A DNA stretch of 17,004 nucleotides from Zelonia costaricensis (lineage: Eukaryota; Euglenozoa; Kinetoplastea; Trypanosomatida; Trypanosomatidae). Below the pieces are notes generated by a model. The model did no database searches. It was not told the origin of the DNA and saw only the letters and a list, made by a program, of their open reading frames with translations. The first letter of the stretch is position 1; the number at the start of each line of letters is the position of its first letter. A program made the translations under genes and the position numbers. Positions 1 to 7,426 of this stretch are shown here, piece by piece. The DNA lies in assembly GCA_030849075.1 (NCBI GenBank), contig JASAOO010003006.1:1-17004 (forward strand). Reading direction: 5' to 3'.

Positions 1-432
1 ACCTCCTTCTTATCGTTGGCCTCTCCCTCCCTCTGCTGCCTCCGCACGCAGCGTCGCCCACCCCACCCCTCTACTTGGTCGTCTTCCCTCGCTCGTCATG
101 CGCGTGTTCAGCTCCATCGCTGAATGTGGCAACACACACACACACTCCGTCACACGTTGATGAGCGTACTGTTGCTGCTCCTGCCTCGCCTCAAAAAAAA
201 AACCGAGGATGATTCAACGCGTAGAAGGTGCAGTTTGCTTAGGCACCAAATCGCTCTGTGTGCGCGGATCGTCGGTGTCGGTGTCCCCATCAGCGCCCGC
301 GACGGTGCACGACATCGGCGTGCCTCCCGCACGTCCCCGTCGCTGTCTCGCATCACCCCCTCTGCACCGTCACTCTGTGAAGCGATTGTGTACACGTTCA
401 CCTCTCCTCCTCTGCATCCTGCCCATTTCCCC

Positions 433-450
433 CACACACACACACACACA
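433..450 (+). repeat. (CA)9 microsatellite
   Basis: Uninterrupted CA dinucleotide run in the region upstream of the zinc-finger gene, ending directly at the AG at 451-452. Confidence 0.95.
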
Positions 451-466
451 AGAATGCTCTCCACAG

Positions 467-483
467 CTCTTCCTCTTCTACAG
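467..483 (+). promoter_or_regulatory. Probable spliced-leader acceptor of the zinc-finger gene
   Basis: A pyrimidine tract (467-479) leads into AG at 482-483, the arrangement used for trans-splicing of the spliced leader in trypanosomatids. Splicing here gives a 148-nt 5' UTR with no upstream ATG before 632. A second plausible acceptor is AG 594-595 after the C-rich tract at 568-590, which would leave a 36-nt leader. RNA mapping is needed to choose between them. Confidence 0.5.
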
Positions 484-603
484 CACTTCTGGACCCACGC
501 CCTTGCACACGCACCACCTCTCAAGCTCCATTTATTGCCCCCTTAAACCCCCGTTCGGCCATCGCACTCCCCCCCCCCCTCCACACTTCTATAAGAAACA
601 CAG

Positions 604-621
604 ACACACACACACACACAC
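604..621 (+). repeat. (AC)9 microsatellite in 5' UTR
   Basis: AC dinucleotide run ending ten bases before the start codon at 632. It would be part of the 5' UTR whichever nearby acceptor is used. Confidence 0.95.
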
Positions 622-631
622 CACTCCTGTC

Positions 632-2683
632 ATGTCTGGGCAGATCTTCCTGTACACCGCCGGCGGTCGCACGCTGTGGGTGCCGCGCCACACAGCCGCC
701 CCGCACGAGACGAAGCCGGTGACGATGCTGTCGCACGTGACGCCGATGGAGCTGTCCCGCTCCTTCTACCTATTCGATTACCCCGTGCAGGTCGTCGAGA
801 ACGCGCAGATGGCCGCCACCAACCCCAGCGCCAAGACGCCGAACGAGGTGCTCGCCGCCGTCAACGACTTCCGCCGCGTCTGCGCCGAGGACCAAACCTT
901 CCTGCTGCAGCGCTGCTACAACGCGCCGGCGCAGCAGCAGCAGCAGCAGCAGATGCCCTCGCAGCCGCAGTCGTACAGCCAGGGCTCGTACTCCTCAAGC
1001 CCACCACAGCAGCAGCAGCAGCAGTCCCTGATGATGCCCTCGGGCGGCGCCGCCGCGGCGGGTGGCGCGGGTGGTCTCGACTCCACCACGCTGCTGACGC
1101 AGCTCCTCCACCAGCAGCAGCGCCAGCAGCAGCCGCAGCAGCAGGGCATCATTGGCGGCGGCTACGGCGGCTACGGCGGCAACAGCGCCGGCAACTTCGG
1201 CAGCGGCGGCCACGAGCGCGGCGACCGCCGCATGCCGTACGGTGGCGGAGGCAACAGCGGCGGCCAGGGCGGGATGGGCTACCCCGGCAACAACATGATG
1301 ATGATGCCCGGCGGCATGCCCAACCCGCAGATGATGATGGGCGGAGGCGGCTACGGCAACATGAACGCGTACGGCATGGACTCGATGATGATGTACGGCG
1401 GCGCGGGTGGGGCGGGCGGGGGCCTGTACCCCGGCCAGCGCGGTGGCAGTGGGCGGCGCAACAACATGAACGGCGGCAACCCGATGATGATGATGGGGCA
1501 GCCGGGCATGTACGGCGCCGGCAACCGCCGCGGCGACATGAGCCGCAACAACAGCCAGCAGCAGTCCAAGATGGGTGGTGTGATGCGCAGCGAGCCGGAG
1601 CCGATCAACCTCGACGGCGTTGTGGTGCCGGAGGAGATCAAGGCAGTGTACATGAACCCGGCGCAGCAGCTGGTGATTGGCACGATGCCGGGGCCGCACA
1701 TGACGGTGTGGCTGCGCGAGTTCCCGTACCCGACGAACCTGGAGGATAAGAAGTACGTCTTTGGCAAGAAGGGTGTCTGCCTCATGCTCAAGGCCGCCTT
1801 CGCGGAGGTGAAGGAGAGTAAGCCGGTGGAGCTGTTCCCAAAGCAGATCTGCACGCACTTCTTTATCTACGGCTACTGCTCCCGCCCCAACTGCTTCCAC
1901 GAGCACCACACGGAGGAGCAGCTGCGCGAGCTTGTCGCGGCCCGGCACGTGCAGCTGAAGGCCATGACCAAGGCCCAGCGCCACCAGCTGATTGATGAGA
2001 TCGAGCAGAAGGAGAAGGACGGCATCGCCGCGGCGGAGGCGCATCGCGAGAAGCGCCGCGTCGAGGTCGCCGCGGAGCGCGAGGCGCGCCGGTTGCAGCG
2101 CAACCCGCACGGCATGGGTGCCGGCTCCTCCTCCTCGCTTCCGCTGCAGCAGCAGCAGCCGCAGTCGTACAACTCTGCCGTGACGGGCTCGGCCCCCAAC
2201 ACGCAGCCGAACCCCTCGCAGGACATCGGCAGTGACGACGAGGACGACAAGACGACGCTGGGCGGCGCGAGCGGTAGCCAGCTCGCCCCAAGCAACGCCG
2301 CTTCCATGGCGGACCTCCTCGTCGGCGGCTCGCAGGAGGGGCTGCCTGCGGGCGGCAGTGCGGCTGCCGACGCTGCGGTGGTTGCCGCGAAGCTGGGCAT
2401 CACCGACAGCGACGACGAGGACGGCGAAGAGGCGGGCGGCGACAGCAGCAGCAGCAGCAGCAGCACCCCGAACGGCAATGACGCGGAGGTGGAAGCCCCA
2501 GCTGGAGCTGCGGCCGAGGCCAAGGCTGATGGCGATGATGCCTCCGCTGACCATGAGGAGGAGGCGGAGGACGAGGTCGAAGACGACGCGGAGGCCGAGG
2601 ACGAGGCACCCAAGAAGGTGGCGCCCAAGAAGCGCGGCCGCACCGCCGCGCCGAAGAAGGCTGCGAAGAAGGCGCGCAAGTGA
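632..2683 (+). CDS. CCCH zinc-finger protein with low-complexity domains
   Basis: The predicted protein has 683 residues. A single CCCH zinc finger is visible: C407, C416, C421 and H425 fit C-X8-C-X4-C-X3-H. This family binds RNA, and in trypanosomatids such proteins commonly set mRNA stability or translation. Order of parts: an N-terminal segment (1-95) with a folded look; Q7 (101-107) and Q6 (126-131); a long Gly/Met/Tyr/Asn-rich stretch (about 175-310) with runs of Met; a conserved-looking segment (322-406) leading into the finger; a charged, probably helical segment (426-490); a Ser/Asp/Glu-rich region (534-659); and a Lys/Ala/Pro tail (660-683) like a histone H1 tail or nuclear localisation signal. 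The ATG at 632 is chosen because the open frame upstream is microsatellite and acceptor sequence. The finger supports an RNA-binding role; target, partners and exact orthologue are not recognised, and nuclear or nucleolar location is only inferred from the tail. Confidence 0.9.
   Translation: MSGQIFLYTAGGRTLWVPRHTAAPHETKPVTMLSHVTPMELSRSFYLFDYPVQVVENAQMAATNPSAKTPNEVLAAVNDFRRVCAEDQTFLLQRCYNAPAQQQQQQQMPSQPQSYSQGSYSSSPPQQQQQQSLMMPSGGAAAAGGAGGLDSTTLLTQLLHQQQRQQQPQQQGIIGGGYGGYGGNSAGNFGSGGHERGDRRMPYGGGGNSGGQGGMGYPGNNMMMMPGGMPNPQMMMGGGGYGNMNAYGMDSMMMYGGAGGAGGGLYPGQRGGSGRRNNMNGGNPMMMMGQPGMYGAGNRRGDMSRNNSQQQSKMGGVMRSEPEPINLDGVVVPEEIKAVYMNPAQQLVIGTMPGPHMTVWLREFPYPTNLEDKKYVFGKKGVCLMLKAAFAEVKESKPVELFPKQICTHFFIYGYCSRPNCFHEHHTEEQLRELVAARHVQLKAMTKAQRHQLIDEIEQKEKDGIAAAEAHREKRRVEVAAEREARRLQRNPHGMGAGSSSSLPLQQQQPQSYNSAVTGSAPNTQPNPSQDIGSDDEDDKTTLGGASGSQLAPSNAASMADLLVGGSQEGLPAGGSAAADAAVVAAKLGITDSDDEDGEEAGGDSSSSSSSTPNGNDAEVEAPAGAAAEAKADGDDASADHEEEAEDEVEDDAEAEDEAPKKVAPKKRGRTAAPKKAAKKARK
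932..952 (+). repeat. In-frame (CAG)7 encoding poly-Gln
   Basis: Seven CAG codons give Q101-Q107 of the zinc-finger protein. A second in-frame run of six CAG codons follows at 1007-1024 (Q126-Q131). CAG arrays are prone to length change between strains. Confidence 0.95.
1405..1422 (+). other. G-quadruplex motif inside the zinc-finger CDS
   Basis: G3-T-G4-C-G3-C-G5, four G-runs with three single-base loops, lies on the RNA-sense strand within the Gly-rich part (about residues 258-264). Short loops favour a very stable parallel quadruplex. The glycine codons alone do not require such unbroken runs, since GGC or GGT would serve. Folding in RNA is inferred, not shown. Confidence 0.75.
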
Positions 2684-2895
2684 CGGCGAGTTCGCACCCA
2701 AGCAGTTTCGATATCAGCGCGGACAAGAAACTCAAACAAAATGAATCACGAAACCGTCTCCCAGCTGGCGTCGTCCGCGATGGGGGGGGGGCTCGCGCTT
2801 GTCGGCTCACTCTCTCCCTACCTCACCCACTGCCCTCCCACTCCCCCCCCCCTCCGACCCGAATAGAGAACTCCCCACTGTTGTCGAGCCCGTGC

Positions 2896-2921
2896 GTGTG
2901 TGTGTGTGTGTGTGTGTGTGT
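2896..2921 (+). repeat. (GT)13 microsatellite
   Basis: Uninterrupted GT dinucleotide array about 210 bases after the stop codon of the zinc-finger gene, probably within its 3' UTR. Confidence 0.95.
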
Positions 2922-3302
2922 CTGTATCTGTGTACCTTTTCCTTTCTGTCTGTGCGCCCTCCCTCCCCTCCCTGATCCCTGATCCCCCCCCCCCTCCCCT
3001 ATCTTTCCTGTATCGCCCCCTCCCTCCCATCCCCCCCTCCTCCTCCTCTGTTAGCTTCTCCTAGCGTACGTGGCTCTGTGTCGGTGCTTGTGTGTCGAGA
3101 CGCGGATGGAGATGGTGAGTGCGCCAGTGGTGCTGCGTGTGTGTGGAGGGGGGGATAACGGGTGCGGCGCCACGGCTGCGTCCGTGAAGGCAGGCACCCG
3201 CCTTGTAAGCCTTTGTTCTTGCGTTCTTCGTTTTCTTTTTCCTGTCTCGTGCTCTTCCATTCCTGTCCCCTGTGCTTGCTTCGAAACGAGTGTTTCGTGT
3301 GC

Positions 3303-3305
<3 letters not shown>

Positions 3306-3338
<33 letters not shown>
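3306..3338 (+). repeat. (TG)16 microsatellite
   Basis: Uninterrupted TG array of 33 bases in the long spacer. It is followed by a purine-rich stretch (about 3427-3487) with many short G-runs. Confidence 0.95.
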
Positions 3339-3339
<1 letters not shown>

Positions 3340-3995
3340 AGGAAGCGAGCCATCGCAGCGGTTGCCCCTCCGCCACCTCCCTTCTCCTCTGTCCAACCGT
3401 GTGCGGCGCGCCAAGGCAGACGAGGCGCGGATGGGAGGAGGAGGAGCGGGGCGGGGCGAGGAGAGAAGACAGGAGGGAGGAGGGGGGTGCCATGGCCCGA
3501 GGCTCCGGCGCGACTTGCACGTGTGCGTGTAGGTGTGAAATTTGTTCTGGTGTCTCTCCGTCTTTCCGTTTTTTTGTCCGATCGCCTCTCCGACTCTGTG
3601 CGTCTGTGCGTCTGTGTGTGTGTGTGTTTTGGTATCTGAAGCATTGGGGAGTGCGGGGGCGGAGGAGGAGGAAATGAGAGGGAGCAGCAAGAGCACCGCT
3701 CGCTCGGGTGCGCCGACTGCCGCACGCCACCTCTGACGCTCCCTCCCCCCCCCCCACGCTCGCCACCGCCCCGCCCCGTCCCCGGCCCGTCCGCTCTGTC
3801 TCTTCGCGGCTCTGAATTCTCCTCATCACGATGTTGTTTGTGTAGTGGTGGTCTTTGTACTTCTTCGTTCTCTTGTTTGTTTGGCTTCTCCTGTTTTTTT
3901 TTTTTGGTTTTCGAAGCTCTCTCGTAAAGGTCTGACGTCATCTCTGTGTGCCTCCCTCCCTCCCTCCCCCCCCTCCCACTCCACCTCCTCCCTCC

Positions 3996-3998
<3 letters not shown>

Positions 3999-4030
<32 letters not shown>
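3999..4030 (+). repeat. (GT)16 microsatellite after a C/T tract
   Basis: The 32-base GT array follows a polypyrimidine tract (about 3951-3996) and is followed by an AG at 4036-4037. The combination resembles a weak splice acceptor, but only a 35-codon ORF (4063-4170) follows, so I do not call a gene. Confidence 0.9.
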
Positions 4031-4031
<1 letters not shown>

Positions 4032-4215
4032 CTTTAGCCCTCGCCCTTGTCGTGGAAAGCAGATGGCTGCGATGCGCGTAGTAGAGCACGCAAGAATGTC
4101 TTCGTCGTTGCCGTCGTCGGTAGTTTACACACACACACACACTGTGCGCAAGCTCATTCGTGTGTGTTGATGTCCGTGTACGTGTGTGTGTGTGTGTTGC
4201 ATTAGTGGGTGATAG

Positions 4216-4245
4216 ACTCACCTTCGGGGGAAGGCTGACTTGAGT
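4216..4245 (+). other. Small nested hairpin
   Basis: ACTCA (4216-4220) pairs with TGAGT (4241-4245), enclosing CCTTC (4221-4225) paired with GAAGG (4230-4234) around a GGGG loop, with a six-base bulge on the 3' side. An alternative stem, GGTGA/TCACC (4208-4212 with 4218-4222), overlaps it. It could be a local fold in a 3' UTR. The stems are short enough to arise by chance. Confidence 0.4.
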
Positions 4246-4371
4246 TCGTACCTCTGTGAGGCTCATCGACCGTCCTGATTGGCTTCCCTCCTTCCCCCCC
4301 CTCCGTATTGCCTTTGGTTCTCACGACATTCTCTGTCGCTGTCTCGGTCGCTCCTATGATTTCTCTGACTT

Positions 4372-4407
4372 ACACAGACGCCGCACACTCGCGTGCGGCG
4401 TCTGTGT
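4372..4407 (+). other. Perfect 15-bp hairpin with 6-base loop
   Basis: Arms 4372-4386 (ACACAGACGCCGCAC) and 4393-4407 are exact reverse complements around the loop ACTCGC. Ten of the fifteen pairs are G-C, and the surrounding sequence is not a simple repeat. In RNA this would be a very stable stem-loop, so it is a candidate 3' UTR element, processing site or part of a non-coding RNA. It lacks a trailing T-run and trypanosomatid RNA polymerase II units do not use such terminators, so I do not call it a terminator. Confidence 0.8.
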
Positions 4408-4504
4408 CTGGGCTTCTAACCTTGTCGTCGTTGTTGCCTGTCTCTCATGCTTTGTGTTTCGTTCTTTTTTCTCTGTCGTCGCCCTGGCTGCGGAATAGAA
4501 GGCT

Positions 4505-4534
4505 TGCGTGCATGTGCGTGCATTTGCGTGCATG
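4505..4534 (+). repeat. Three 10-bp tandem repeats
   Basis: Three adjacent copies of TGCGTGCATK, differing only at the last base, lead into a (TG)n tract. Confidence 0.85.
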
Positions 4535-4553
4535 TGTGTACGTGCGTGTGTGT

Positions 4554-4608
4554 GTGTGTGTGTATGTGACACTGCCAGGAAGACATGCTCACACACATAC
4601 ACACACAC
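4554..4608 (+). other. Inverted repeat of (TG)n and (CA)n arms
   Basis: Arm 4554-4568 (GTGTGTGTGTATGTG) is the exact reverse complement of 4594-4608, including the TAT interruption, around a 25-base loop. It lies at the point where the spacer changes from TG-rich to CA-rich sequence. Simple-repeat content makes chance pairing more likely than for the hairpin at 4372. Confidence 0.6.
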
Positions 4609-4673
4609 GCTCTCTCTCACACACACGCGTGCAAGGCCGCACGCTCTGCAGCCCACGTCGCGAGCGCACCACC

Positions 4674-4728
4674 TCCGCGCTGATCTGGACGGGAAGGGAA
4701 NTCCGCGCTGATCTGGACGGGAAGGGAA
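4674..4728 (+). repeat. 27-bp direct duplication flanking one unknown base
   Basis: 4674-4700 and 4702-4728 are identical 27-mers (starting TCCGCGCTGATCTGG) separated only by the ambiguous base N at 4701. This is most simply an assembly join where overlapping contig ends were abutted rather than merged. A genuine tandem duplication is the alternative. Confidence 0.9.
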
Positions 4729-4861
4729 GTGCGGCAGGCAGAGCGCACCGCCATCGCCCAGACGACGACCAGCAAAAAAAATAGTGCGAAGAAAAAAAAA
4801 AAGAAGAACGCACACACGCGCACCCACACACACAAACGAAGACGAACGCACATTCAAGAAG

Positions 4862-4877
4862 ACACACACACACACAC
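4862..4877 (+). repeat. (AC)8 microsatellite
   Basis: AC array in the CA-rich half of the long spacer. Further imperfect CA-rich stretches lie at about 5061-5102, 5449-5490, 6195-6235 and 6340-6375. Confidence 0.9.
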
Positions 4878-5348
4878 GCACGCACACCCACACATACAGG
4901 TTTGCAAAACACACAGAAGGGCGGGCAGGAAGCACTCAAAGCGCTGCAGCTGCTGCGACAGGCATCACTAAAAGTGTACACGGTGTGGAGAAGAGCCGGA
5001 GAGAAGAAGAAGAACGGCAGTGTCTCTTCCGCAAGCGCTCAGACGCATACGCACGCAGAAACACACGCACACGCACACACACACACGCACACACACACAC
5101 ACGTTGCCGCTCTCTCTCTCGCTCTCTTCCTCTCTGTGTGTCTCCCCCTCATACCGGCTCAAACGTGTATGCGCACACACAAGCACGCGTGCAGGCATAC
5201 ACACACAGCCGCACAAGAGTTGGCCGCGTGGCTCTCTGAAGCCCTCGGCACGCGTACGTCGGCGCGTTAAGGTGCCCTCCTCTTCCCTTCCGTCCCTCTG
5301 AGAGCGCAGCGATAACAGCTACCAAAGAAGCCTCGAAGTAAAGCACCT

Positions 5349-5366
5349 AAAAAAAAAAAAAAAAAA
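5349..5366 (+). repeat. A18 homopolymer run
   Basis: Eighteen consecutive A residues, the longest A-run in the window. A retroposon tail is possible, but I found no target-site duplication or recognisable element upstream. Confidence 0.9.
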
Positions 5367-5701
5367 GGCGAGCGAGCGCGCGCGTGTGTGTGCAGCAACT
5401 CGGTGTGGCGAGCACGCGCGCACCCGCACAGCCTCACCACAGAAGAAGAAACACACACTCACACACACACGCACACACGCACGCACCACACGCGGGTGCC
5501 TCAACACTGCCGCCGCCGCCGCCCACCCACCCCCCTTCATCTCTTCCCCCGAGTGGAGACGAAGGCGGCGAGACGCAAGCGAGGGCACGCGAGCGCGAGG
5601 ACGAGAGTTGACGCTGCGCGGTAGGGAAAGAGAGGACGAGGAAAGGACGGGTGCACGTGGGTGCGCGTGCCGAAGTGGGGGCAGTGATGGAGCCGCCTTC
5701 A

Positions 5702-5703
<2 letters not shown>

Positions 5704-5733
<30 letters not shown>
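5704..5733 (+). repeat. (AC)15 microsatellite
   Basis: Uninterrupted 30-base AC array, the longest CA-type array in the window. Confidence 0.95.
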
Positions 5734-5735
<2 letters not shown>

Positions 5736-5858
5736 ACGCAGCCTCCCTCCTCTATTCTCCAGCCACGCTAGCACCTCGCGTCCTCCTCACTCCGCCGTCC
5801 CCCGCTCGCCGAAGACCGCCTTCGTCTCTGTGAAGAGGAAGCGAGTCACGCTCACGCA

Positions 5859-5881
5859 GGGGCAGGGAGGCGCAGGGTGGG
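5859..5881 (+). other. G-quadruplex motif in spacer
   Basis: G4-CA-G3-(7 bases)-G3-T-G3, with a fifth G3 run at 5886-5888. It satisfies the usual G3+N1-7 rule on the RNA-sense strand. Confidence 0.55.
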
Positions 5882-6455
5882 AGGAGGGAAGTACAGGAGA
5901 CGGGGGCAAGGAGCTGCACCGCACCAGGCACCACTCCTGTCTCCCGTTCTCCTTGTGCACCTCCCTTCCCACACACACACACCCCTCTCCGCTTCACCGC
6001 AAGAGCGGACAAGCACAGCGCTGGCGGCGTCACACACGACGCACTCACCACCTCGCCCACCACCACCCACCGCCGCACACGCCCCGCGCGGTGCACGCAA
6101 AGGGGAAAAGGGGGGGGCGTGCGATGGAGCGACAGCGAATGCGGGGGCAACACGCCACTGCCCCCATCCCTCCACACACGCACTCGCCACTCCGCTGCCA
6201 ACACACACGCATACACACCCACACACACATACGCACCTTCACCACAACCCCAACACGCTTCCTTCTCCCCCTTCCCCCCGCCCCGCCCTCCCTCCCTTCC
6301 CTCACCCGTCACTGGCTTACCCACTCTGACACTTTACCCACAGAGACACACACATACACGTAGACACACACACACCATCACGCAACAACCAAGCTTCTCC
6401 ATGTGTTCATCAGCGCCCACACGTAGTTGCCTTGCAGGCTCCTCCAACACCAAAA

Positions 6456-6480
6456 ATGAAGCGACGCTGTCGCTTCGCAT
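6456..6480 (+). other. Short GC-rich hairpin
   Basis: GAAGCGAC (6458-6465) pairs perfectly with GTCGCTTC (6469-6476) around a three-base loop GCT. Flanking ATG and CAT could extend the stem past a one-base bulge. Confidence 0.5.
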
Positions 6481-6503
6481 GTGTTTGTGTGTGTGTGTGT
6501 GAA

Positions 6504-6529
6504 GGGGGGGCCACGACGGGGCTGCGGGG
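6504..6529 (+). other. Possible G-quadruplex motif
   Basis: G7 (6504-6510), G4 (6518-6521) and G4 (6526-6529). Four runs exist only if G7 is read as G3-G-G3, so this is weaker than the motif at 6733. Confidence 0.35.
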
Positions 6530-6732
6530 CTCGACAAGCGCCAGCGCCGACACGCACACACACATGGTTTGGCGTTTCTCTTCTTTTTGTTGTCTCGTGT
6601 GGTCCGAGCACCACGCGACCGCACACACGCGCGTGCGTGCCGCCAGCTCGGGCCACGCACGCTGCTCATCCCGCATGCGTTTCTGCGAGCACACGCGACG
6701 GCGCTGCGGGAGGGGGGTAGCTGTAGAGGGAC

Positions 6733-6754
6733 GGGGGTGGGGGTGTGGGTGGGG
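6733..6754 (+). other. Strong G-quadruplex motif in spacer
   Basis: G5-T-G5-TGT-G3-T-G4 on the plus strand, loops of one, three and one base. Additional G-runs lie just upstream (6708-6717). It sits about 40 bases before a pyrimidine tract (6795-6825) that could be a splice-acceptor signal. Confidence 0.7.
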
Positions 6755-6829
6755 CGATTTCGGACAGCATCACTCGCATCACTCTGACGTGGACGTCTCT
6801 CTCTCTAAACCTCTCCTTCCCCTTCGCAC

Positions 6830-7078
6830 ATGAAGGGCGCCACTGCGGTTCTCGCTTCACTGCATGAAGTGCTCGCTCATGGGCCTTTTCCCTTTTTTGC
6901 ACGCATCGGGTGGTTGCCTCTCCACCTTCCTCGACGGCACGCACGTGGCGATCGCGTGGAGCTCCGCTGCGCGATGCAGGCGGCACGCACACAGGAGAAC
7001 GTAAAGAAAAGAAAAAAGCGAAACGACAGCGGCGTCAGCGCTGTGCCGCTTCAGTGTTGTGACTTTAATGCACCTTAA
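6830..7078 (+). CDS. Doubtful small ORF behind a pyrimidine tract
   Basis: An ATG at 6830 opens 82 codons right after a polypyrimidine stretch (6795-6825), in a part of the spacer with little simple repeat. The first AG after the tract (6834-6835) lies inside this ORF. If that AG were the acceptor, the first ATG of the mRNA would be 6864, which opens a different 46-codon frame (6864-7004) with a hydrophobic N-terminus. Neither product shows a motif I recognise. Chance ORFs of this size are common in GC-rich DNA, so I list it only as a candidate. Confidence 0.12.
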   Translation: MKGATAVLASLHEVLAHGPFPFFARIGWLPLHLPRRHARGDRVELRCAMQAARTQENVKKRKKRNDSGVSAVPLQCCDFNAP

Positions 7079-7426
7079 TGGCGGAGTCCGGGTCACGGGG
7101 GTTCTCCTCCGCCGTGCGCAGCACCGTGCCCGGTGCCCTGCGAGCCGCTCTCTCTCTTCTCTCTCTCGCAGCACATCCCGCGCGCATCGATGTCCACCTC
7201 CGCCTGCAACTTCCGTGAATCACGTGCTCGCTCCGTCCCCCGCCCCTCGCGTCAACACACACTCACACACACACACACACACAAACACAACACAGCACAC
7301 ACGAACGCACTGTAGGAACAGTTCGAAGCCAACGAGCGCGCGACCCGCCCCTCCCCCCCCCCCTCCCTCACTTCGACGTTGAACCCAGTTCTTCTTGTAC
7401 TTCTTTGTAGCCACTAGCTGTAGGTT

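Larger units (their letters stand above)
1..631 (+). other. Intergenic region and 5' UTR of the zinc-finger gene
   Basis: No supportable protein gene lies here. The first ~200 bases are pyrimidine-rich with a short (CA) run and an A9 run, and probably belong to the 3' UTR/intergenic region of an unseen upstream gene. The reading frame of the zinc-finger gene stays open back to an ATG at 209. That stretch crosses (CA)n repeats, polypyrimidine tracts and the likely splice acceptors, so I treat it as non-coding. (CA)9 arrays sit at 433-450 and 604-621. Acceptor candidates are AG 451-452, AG 482-483 and AG 594-595. If AG 451-452 were used, an upstream ORF at 454-546 (30 codons plus stop) would lie in the 5' UTR. 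With the two later sites the first ATG is the gene's own. Confidence 0.6.

Noticed and set aside
209..631. N-terminal extension of the zinc-finger ORF by 141 codons
   Set aside because: It translates CA arrays, C-runs and the probable splice acceptors. The mRNA most likely starts after 483, and the ATG at 632 is the first one in it.
995..2701. Long antisense ORF (568 codons) opposite the zinc-finger gene
   Set aside because: Produced by GC-rich third positions of the real gene. The product is Leu/Val/His/Arg-rich low complexity with no motif, and a CCCH finger is clear on the other strand.
2782..2791. G10 run after the zinc-finger gene as a quadruplex
   Set aside because: A single homopolymer without separate G-runs nearby. 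It does not meet the four-run rule and may include sequencing length error.
3427..3487. Purine-rich stretch as quadruplex or triplex element
   Set aside because: G-runs of three or more are too far apart (an 18-base gap) for a canonical quadruplex, and there is no clear mirror symmetry.
3051..3941. 296-codon minus-strand ORF in the long spacer
   Set aside because: Composed of CA/GT-repeat translation and Gly/Arg/Pro runs, opposite to the direction of all genes, with no recognisable domain.
4201..4245. C/D-type snoRNA around 4201-4245
   Set aside because: GTGATAG and CTGA only loosely resemble boxes C and D, their spacing is too short for a guide, and there is no terminal stem.
5349..5366. 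A18 run as the tail of a retroposon insertion
   Set aside because: No recognisable element body upstream and no target-site duplication found; homopolymers are common in this spacer.
5386..6363. 325-codon plus-strand ORF in the long spacer
   Set aside because: Rich in Thr-His pairs from (CA)n, with no domain and no acceptor ahead. Typical repeat-driven open frame.
7321..7330. GTTCGAAGCC resembling a tRNA B box
   Set aside because: No matching A box, acceptor stem or anticodon arm around it.
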